Assembly (NCBI RefSeq): GCF_900091605.1
Contig: NZ_FMCQ01000009.1
Span: 1-64,000 of the forward strand
Length of the DNA stretch: 64,000 nt
Origin: Micromonospora tulbaghiae
GTDB taxonomy: Bacteria > Actinomycetota > Actinomycetes > Mycobacteriales > Micromonosporaceae
Direction of reading: 5' to 3'
How positions within the stretch are numbered: position 1 is the first letter of the stretch; every line of letters begins with the position of its first letter. Both the position numbers and the translations under genes were made by a program. The notes below the pieces were generated by a model. It was not told where the DNA came from. It searched no databases and saw only the letters and a list, made by a program, of their open reading frames with translations. Shown one piece after another: positions 59,568 to 64,000 of this stretch.

Positions 59568-60551
59568 CTATCGGAGCTTCGGGTCGAGGGCCTCGCGGAC
59601 CGCCTCGCCGAGCATGACGAAGCTCAGCACAGCGGCGACGAGGAACGCGGCGGGGAAGAACAGCAGGAACGGCGAGACCCGGATGTAGTTCTGCGCCTCG
59701 CTGATCATGATGCCCCAGGAGACAACCGGGCTCTTCAGGCCGATGCCCAGGAACGAGAGCGTGGCCTCCGCGCCGATGAACGAACCGACCATGATCGTGC
59801 CGTAGACCAGCAGCGGGGCCAGGCAGTTCGGCAGCAGGTGCTTGAGGATGATCCGGCCGGTGCCGGCGCCGAGCGCGCGGGCCGCCACGATGTAGTCGGC
59901 CTCCTTGGTGGCGAGCACCGAGGAGCGCATCAGCCGCATCACGACCGGCCAGCTCAGCACGCTCAGGGACAGGATGACCAGCCCCATGATCGTCCACTCG
60001 CCGTTGTCGGTGCCGGACCCGTTGAACGTGGTCAGGATGACGATCGCGCCGAGCACGAACGGCAGGCCGAAGAAGATGTCCGCGATGCGGGACAGCAGCG
60101 CGTCCACCCAGCCGCCGCGGTAGCCGGCGATGATGCCCATCGTGCCGCCGACGAGCAGCGTCAGGACGGTGGAGACCACAGCGACGACGATCGAGGCGCG
60201 GGCGCCGTAGATGACCCGGGCGTAGACGTCGCGGCCCTGCACGTCGTAGCCGAACCAGGCGGAGGAGGACGGCTCGACCCGGCTGCGCTCCAGCGTGCCG
60301 TTTACCGCGTCGCCGGAGGTGAACAGCCAGGGGAAGGCCGCCATCACCAGGAACACCACGATGATCGTCGCCGAGATCCAGAACAGGGGCTTGCGGCGCA
60401 GGTCGATCCAGGCGTCGCCGAGCAGACCACGCGGCTTCTGCTGCTTCGCGCTCTCCGGCAGGCCGGCGTTTGTGGGAGCGCCCGAACCGGCCTGGGTGGG
60501 CATGGTCGCGGGCGGCGTCGTCACGATCGACGCGGTATTCGGGTCACTCAT
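59568..60551 (-). CDS. Peptide ABC transporter permease (DppC-like), second copy
   Basis: A 327-residue permease starting MSDPNTASIVTTPP, with an N-terminal cytoplasmic part longer than usual and six helices. Conserved segments are DAWIDLRRKPLFWISATIIVVFLVMAAFPWLF, GYDVQGRDVYARVIYGARASIVV, and ARALGAGTGRIILKHLLPNCLAPLLVYG. Its start lies in a direct repeat (60542-60551) that recurs at the end of the DppB-like gene, with an 83-bp unit in between. Confidence 0.92.
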   Translation of the reverse strand: MSDPNTASIVTTPPATMPTQAGSGAPTNAGLPESAKQQKPRGLLGDAWIDLRRKPLFWISATIIVVFLVMAAFPWLFTSGDAVNGTLERSRVEPSSSAWFGYDVQGRDVYARVIYGARASIVVAVVSTVLTLLVGGTMGIIAGYRGGWVDALLSRIADIFFGLPFVLGAIVILTTFNGSGTDNGEWTIMGLVILSLSVLSWPVVMRLMRSSVLATKEADYIVAARALGAGTGRIILKHLLPNCLAPLLVYGTIMVGSFIGAEATLSFLGIGLKSPVVSWGIMISEAQNYIRVSPFLLFFPAAFLVAAVLSFVMLGEAVREALDPKLR

Positions 60552-60634
60552 GCCCGCACCTCGTTGCGCTCGGCGCGGGCGTGGTTGCCCGCGCAGACTG
60601 CTGGGACGATTCGTTCGCTGCGGCGGTCACTCAT
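60542..60634. repeat. 10-bp direct repeats flanking a 73-bp insert at the dppB-dppC junction
   Basis: ATGAGTGACC (minus strand) occurs at 60551-60542 and 60634-60625. The first operon has ATGAGTGAC only once, as the overlap of dppB stop and dppC start. Here the two are split by a 73-bp segment with a GCGCGGGC/GCCCGCGC hairpin (6-nt loop). This is consistent with insertion of a small non-coding element and duplication of a 10-bp target. Confidence 0.65.
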
Positions 60635-61553
60635 AGCGGATCCTCGGGTCGAGGGCGGCGTAGAGCAGGTCGACCACCAGGTTCATCACGAGATAGACGA
60701 CCACCAGCACCACGACGATGCCGACAACGGTAGCGCTCTCCTTCGTGACAATCGAGCGGAGCACCTGCCGGCCGATGCCGTTGATGCCGAAGATGCCCTC
60801 GGTCACGATCGCGCCACCCATCAGGGCGCCGAGGTCGGTGCCGAGCAGCGTGACCACCGGGATGAGCGAGTTGCGCAGCAGGTGCACGCCGACCACGCGG
60901 CGCATCGGGAGGCCCTTGGCGATCGCGGTGCGGACGTAGTCGGCACGCCGGTTCTCGGCGATGCTCGTACGCGCCACCCGGGCGATGTACGCCATCGATG
61001 CGCTTCCGAGCACGAAGCCCGGCACGATCAGTTCACTGAACCGCATTTCGTTGGACACGGTCGGGTTGATGATGCCCCACTTGACGCCCAGCAGCCACTG
61101 CAGCACGAAGCCGATGACGAAGACCGGCAGGGCGATCAGGAAGAGGGTGGAGACCAGGACCAGGTTGTCCAGGAAGCCGTTGCGCCGCAGACCGGTCAGG
61201 ATGCCCGCGCCGAGACCGATCACGGCCTCGATGGCGAGGGCCACCACCGCCAGCTTCAGGGTGTTCGGGTACGACGTGGCGATGATGTCGCTGATCTCGC
61301 GACCGCCGAACGTGATACCGAAGTCACCCTGGAGAAGGTTCTTCATGTAGCTGGCGTACTGCACCCAGATCGACTCGTCGAGGTTGTACTTCTCGGTCAT
61401 CATGGCCCGGTAGTTCGGGGGGCAACCGCGGTCGCCGCACTTGCCGGCGAAGGGGTCACCGGGCACGGACCAGACGAGCCAGTAGATCAGGAACGTCGTG
61501 CCGATGAACACCGGCACGAGTTGCAGCAGCCGTCTCAAGAGATAACGGCCCAT
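60627..61553 (-). CDS. Peptide ABC transporter permease (DppB-like), second copy
   Basis: A 308-residue permease beginning MGRYLLRRLLQLVPVFIGTTFLIYWLVW, with six helices and the loop TAIAKGLPMRRVVGVHLLRNSLIPVVTLLG. It carries an extra cysteine-containing periplasmic loop, GKCGDRGCPPNYRAMMTEKYN, that is absent from the first copy. It ends DPRIRYE exactly like the first copy. The frame extends upstream of ATG 61553, but the family start is at this ATG. Confidence 0.92.
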   Translation of the reverse strand: MGRYLLRRLLQLVPVFIGTTFLIYWLVWSVPGDPFAGKCGDRGCPPNYRAMMTEKYNLDESIWVQYASYMKNLLQGDFGITFGGREISDIIATSYPNTLKLAVVALAIEAVIGLGAGILTGLRRNGFLDNLVLVSTLFLIALPVFVIGFVLQWLLGVKWGIINPTVSNEMRFSELIVPGFVLGSASMAYIARVARTSIAENRRADYVRTAIAKGLPMRRVVGVHLLRNSLIPVVTLLGTDLGALMGGAIVTEGIFGINGIGRQVLRSIVTKESATVVGIVVVLVVVYLVMNLVVDLLYAALDPRIRYE

Positions 61554-61643
61554 GGGGTGGTCCTCCAGACAGGGAGCGCCGGGTGAGCCGGCGCGGCGGC
61601 GACAACGTGCGAGGGGTTCGTTGTACACCCCCTCGCGGAACGG

Positions 61644-61683
61644 CCCCGGGTCGGGCTCACCGGTAGGCGAGCCCGACCCGGGG
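61644..61683 (-). terminator. Hairpin between binding protein and permease genes, second operon
   Basis: A perfect 15-bp stem CCCCGGGTCGGGCTC / GAGCCCGACCCGGGG with a 10-nt loop. It is placed as in the first operon (37151-37183) and would reduce permease expression relative to the binding protein. Confidence 0.75.
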
Positions 61684-61697
61684 TCAGACCGTTCGGA

Positions 61698-63341
61698 TCA
61701 GAGCTCGACCGAGGTGATGTCGAGCTCGCCGACGTTGGTCAGCTCCAGCTTCTTGATCTTCTCCGAGTGGCCGGACTGCTGGCCACCGAAGTAGATCGGC
61801 ATCGACGGGACGTCCTGGTCGATCAGCTTGACGGCCTCAGCGAACTTCTTGTGGGCCTCCTCGATGCTGGGGGCCGCGGTGGCCTCCTTGGCGAGGGCGT
61901 CCACCTGCGGGTTGCTGTACTTGCCGTCGTTCGAGGAACCACCGGTGACGTAGAGCGGGTTGATCCAGTTCTCCACGTCCGGGTAGTCCTGCTGCCAGCC
62001 GGCCCGGTACGCGCCGGTCATCTTGTAGGCGTTGATGTTGGCGCGGAAGACCGCGAAGGTCGGCACGCCGACGGCAACCGCGTCGATGTTCAGGTTGGTC
62101 TTGATCTGCTGCGCGACGGCCTCCATCCACTCCTTGTGGCTGGCGTCCGCGTTGTACGACAGGGTCAGCTTGCCCTGGAAGCCACCGGCCTCCTGGAGGA
62201 GCTGCTTGGCCTGGGCCACGTCGAACTTGCAGGCGGTGCAGTTGCCCGGCTCGGCGCCCGGGGTCAGCGGGTTGGCCCAGCTGTCGGCCGGCTTACGGGT
62301 ACCGAAGAAGATCTTGTCGGTGATCGACTGCCGGTCGATGGACAGCGAGATCGCCTTGCGCAGCTTCGGGTTCTGGAAGCGCTTGTCGTAGATCGGGAAG
62401 GCGATGATGCCGGTCGACGGGGTGGTCGAGGCCATGGCCCGGTCGGTCAGGTCCGTCTTCCACTTGTCACCGGCCAGCGCGGAGACCGGAACCTGCTGCT
62501 GGAAGTCCAGGTTGCCGGCGAGCAGGTCGTTGTACGCCGCCGTGTCGTCCTGGTAGATCTTGACGGTGACGTCCTTGACCTTCATCTTGTCGCGCAGGCT
62601 GTAGTCGTCGAAGCGGGTCAGCTTGATCTCGACGTCGTCCTGCCAGGAGACGAGGCTCACCGGGCCGTTACCGATCGGCTTCTTGCCGAAGTCCGCCGGG
62701 GTGGACGAGAAGAACGCGTCCGGCAGCGGCACGAAGGCGCTGTAGCCGAGCTTGGTCGGGAACACGGCGGTCGGCGCGGTGAGCGTGACCTCGAAGTTCC
62801 AGTCGTCGACAACCTTCAGGCCGGACATCTCCTTGGCCTTCGGCTCCGGGGCCTTCTGCGGGCCGTCCGGGCCGTCCGGGTCCTCGGTGTAGACCTCGTC
62901 GAAGCCCTGGATGTCGGCGAAGAAGGAGGCGTTCTGCGCGCCGTTCGGGCCGTACGCCGCCCAGTTCCAGGCCTTGACGAAGCTCTCGGCCTTGACGGTG
63001 GTGCCGTCGTGGAACTTGGTGTTCTGCTTGATCTTGATCTTGAAGACCTTCGAGTCGCTCGTCTCGATCGACTCGGCGAGCAGGTTCTGCGGCGCCCCAC
63101 CGTTGTTGGGGTACTCGACCAGACCGCTCCACAGCCAGTCGATGATCGCGCCGCCACCGGTCTCGGTGGTGTTCGCCGGAACCAGGGGGTTCTCCGGCTG
63201 GGTACCGTCGATGACGATCGCGCCGTCCTTGCTAGCGCCGGCGTCGCCACCGTCGTTGTTCCCGCTGGAGCAGCCGGACGCGACGAGCGCGAATGCCGCG
63301 CCCACCGCGAGCGCGCCGCTCGCCCGCTTCGAGACTCTCAT
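61698..63341 (-). CDS. Peptide/oligopeptide ABC transporter substrate-binding lipoprotein, second copy
   Basis: A 547-residue solute-binding protein (family 5). The signal peptide MRVSKRASGALAVGAAFALVASGC ends in a lipobox. Core features are NPLVPANTTETGGGAIIDWLW, FKIKIKQNTKFHDGTTVKAESFVKAWNWAAYG and LRKAISLSIDRQSITDKIFFG. It is the first gene of the inverted operon and differs more from its counterpart than the ATPases do, which suggests a different peptide preference. Confidence 0.9.
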   Translation of the reverse strand: MRVSKRASGALAVGAAFALVASGCSSGNNDGGDAGASKDGAIVIDGTQPENPLVPANTTETGGGAIIDWLWSGLVEYPNNGGAPQNLLAESIETSDSKVFKIKIKQNTKFHDGTTVKAESFVKAWNWAAYGPNGAQNASFFADIQGFDEVYTEDPDGPDGPQKAPEPKAKEMSGLKVVDDWNFEVTLTAPTAVFPTKLGYSAFVPLPDAFFSSTPADFGKKPIGNGPVSLVSWQDDVEIKLTRFDDYSLRDKMKVKDVTVKIYQDDTAAYNDLLAGNLDFQQQVPVSALAGDKWKTDLTDRAMASTTPSTGIIAFPIYDKRFQNPKLRKAISLSIDRQSITDKIFFGTRKPADSWANPLTPGAEPGNCTACKFDVAQAKQLLQEAGGFQGKLTLSYNADASHKEWMEAVAQQIKTNLNIDAVAVGVPTFAVFRANINAYKMTGAYRAGWQQDYPDVENWINPLYVTGGSSNDGKYSNPQVDALAKEATAAPSIEEAHKKFAEAVKLIDQDVPSMPIYFGGQQSGHSEKIKKLELTNVGELDITSVEL

Positions 63342-63929
63342 TCCGAGGGGCCTCCTCTTTCTAACCTGGTTCCGTCGTGAGTTTCACGCACGTCTTTGGG
63401 GGTGACACCACCGGCGACCCGAGCCGCAGGACGCCGGTTTACCGCAGAGGAATTCGGGACACCCCAGGGGTACCGATCCGCCGGGCGCCACACCCTGGAC
63501 GAGGCACCGCGCAGGGTCGGCGGCCACGCGGCGGCGCAAAAGACGACGTCACGTGGTCGGCAGGCCCGACGAGATGCCTCACACCGGGGGGTGAGGTGCT
63601 GCCACTGTGACACCAACCGGCCCTTTCCGTGAAGGTGCCGTTATCAAGCCGTTAGTTGGTCGCCACGTTGCCGATACTTGAGAAAAGATCACAAAGCGTA
63701 CGGACGATAGGGCCCTGAACAGGCAAGACGGGCACAGAGGGGTCGACAGACGTCCCTGCGGCACGCGGGGCTGTGACGTTCGCCGCGCCGGCCTCGGCGT
63801 CTCTCACGGGCGCACGACTGCGGCGTTTTTTGTCCGTCCGGATGATGCCATGCCGACTGAGCGGACACCAACAGGGCCCCTGGGGTACGAGGCCGTCGAG
63901 GCCCCGCCCCCGAGGGCGGGCGTGGACTC
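63342..63929. other. Intergenic region between the second peptide operon and a response regulator
   Basis: About 590 bp with no convincing gene. An AT-richer patch at 63640-63700, unlike the rest of the window, is the likely promoter area of the binding-protein gene (minus strand), giving a 5' leader of about 300 nt. Only short, unsupported ORFs are present. Confidence 0.5.
63903..63920 (-). terminator. Short hairpin behind the response regulator gene
   Basis: A 7-bp stem CCCGCCC / GGGCGGG with a 4-nt loop, 10 bp past the stop of the partial gene. Confidence 0.5.
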
Positions 63930-64000
63930 CTAGACCAGCCGGCGGTCGGCGGCCCAGCGGGACAGCTCGTACCGGTTCGACATCTGGAGCTTGCGCAGCA
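63930..64000 (-). CDS. LuxR/NarL-type response regulator, C-terminal fragment
   Basis: Only the last 23 codons are inside the window, encoding LRKLQMSNRYELSRWAADRRLV and a TAG stop at 63930-63932. The LRKLQMSNRYELSRWA motif is the end of the helix-turn-helix recognition region of NarL/FixJ-type regulators. The gene continues past the right edge, so its receiver domain and partner kinase cannot be seen. Confidence 0.7.
   Translation of the reverse strand, partial: LRKLQMSNRYELSRWAADRRLV

Overview
The window is very GC-rich DNA, with GTG and TTG starts, dense 4-bp stop/start overlaps and strong GC hairpins. Its gene content (SigE-family sigma factor, DUF6350 membrane protein, archaeal-type ValRS, sucCD-purNH-folD-mdh-icd housekeeping block) points to a chromosome of a Micromonosporaceae actinomycete such as Micromonospora. 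That assignment is inference from gene content and style; no rRNA or tRNA gene was seen.

Layout. 1-900: a complete IS5-family (IS1031-like) insertion sequence with a TTA target duplication and a programmed -1 frameshift site, sitting directly against the ribosome binding site of the next gene. 900-12450: small accessory genes: PH-domain and DUF218 proteins, methyltransferase, acetyltransferase, a YtrA-type GntR regulator with an ABC transporter, DinB and RibD-like proteins, the GTPase YchF, peptidase E, and a divergent MarR/EamA pair. 12690-18500: an alkylation-repair operon (Ada/AlkA fusion plus Ogt) and a heterodimeric ABC exporter. 18650-25320: an archaeal-type valyl-tRNA synthetase, a lipoprotein and a four-gene ABC-2 type operon. 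25480-30720: a glycosyltransferase, an APS kinase fused to a degenerate ATP-sulfurylase domain, and a DeoR-galT pair. 30950-49250: central metabolism (icd, mdh, folD, purH, purN, sucD, sucC) interrupted by a first peptide ABC operon (35540-41230) and by small membrane proteins. 49700-57420: a B12-binding subunit, two M23 peptidases, an ECF sigma factor with a membrane partner, the helicase PcrA, and a chorismate mutase preceded by a transcription attenuator. 57500-63340: a second, inverted peptide ABC operon. 63930-64000: the 3' end of a LuxR-type response regulator.

The most notable unlisted signal is at 56872-57022. It comprises a probable promoter, a short leader ORF whose product contains Phe-Tyr-Phe-Tyr-Tyr, a protector hairpin overlapping those codons, a 10-bp antiterminator pairing, and a perfect terminator with a T run, all 47 bp before a chorismate mutase gene. 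This is the full logic of ribosome-mediated attenuation for Phe/Tyr supply. Other points of interest are an 83-bp segment flanked by 10-bp direct repeats that splits the dppB-dppC junction of the second peptide operon relative to the first, a GntR operator lying over its own start codon, and two REP-like palindromes.

Several units are tightly coupled: purN-purH, sucC-sucD, Ada/AlkA-Ogt, the sigma/membrane pair, GntR-ABC and the two-ATPase/two-permease operon all use 1-8 bp overlaps or gaps of a few bases. Hairpins separate the two peptide-binding lipoprotein genes from their permease genes, which would favour higher expression of the binding protein.
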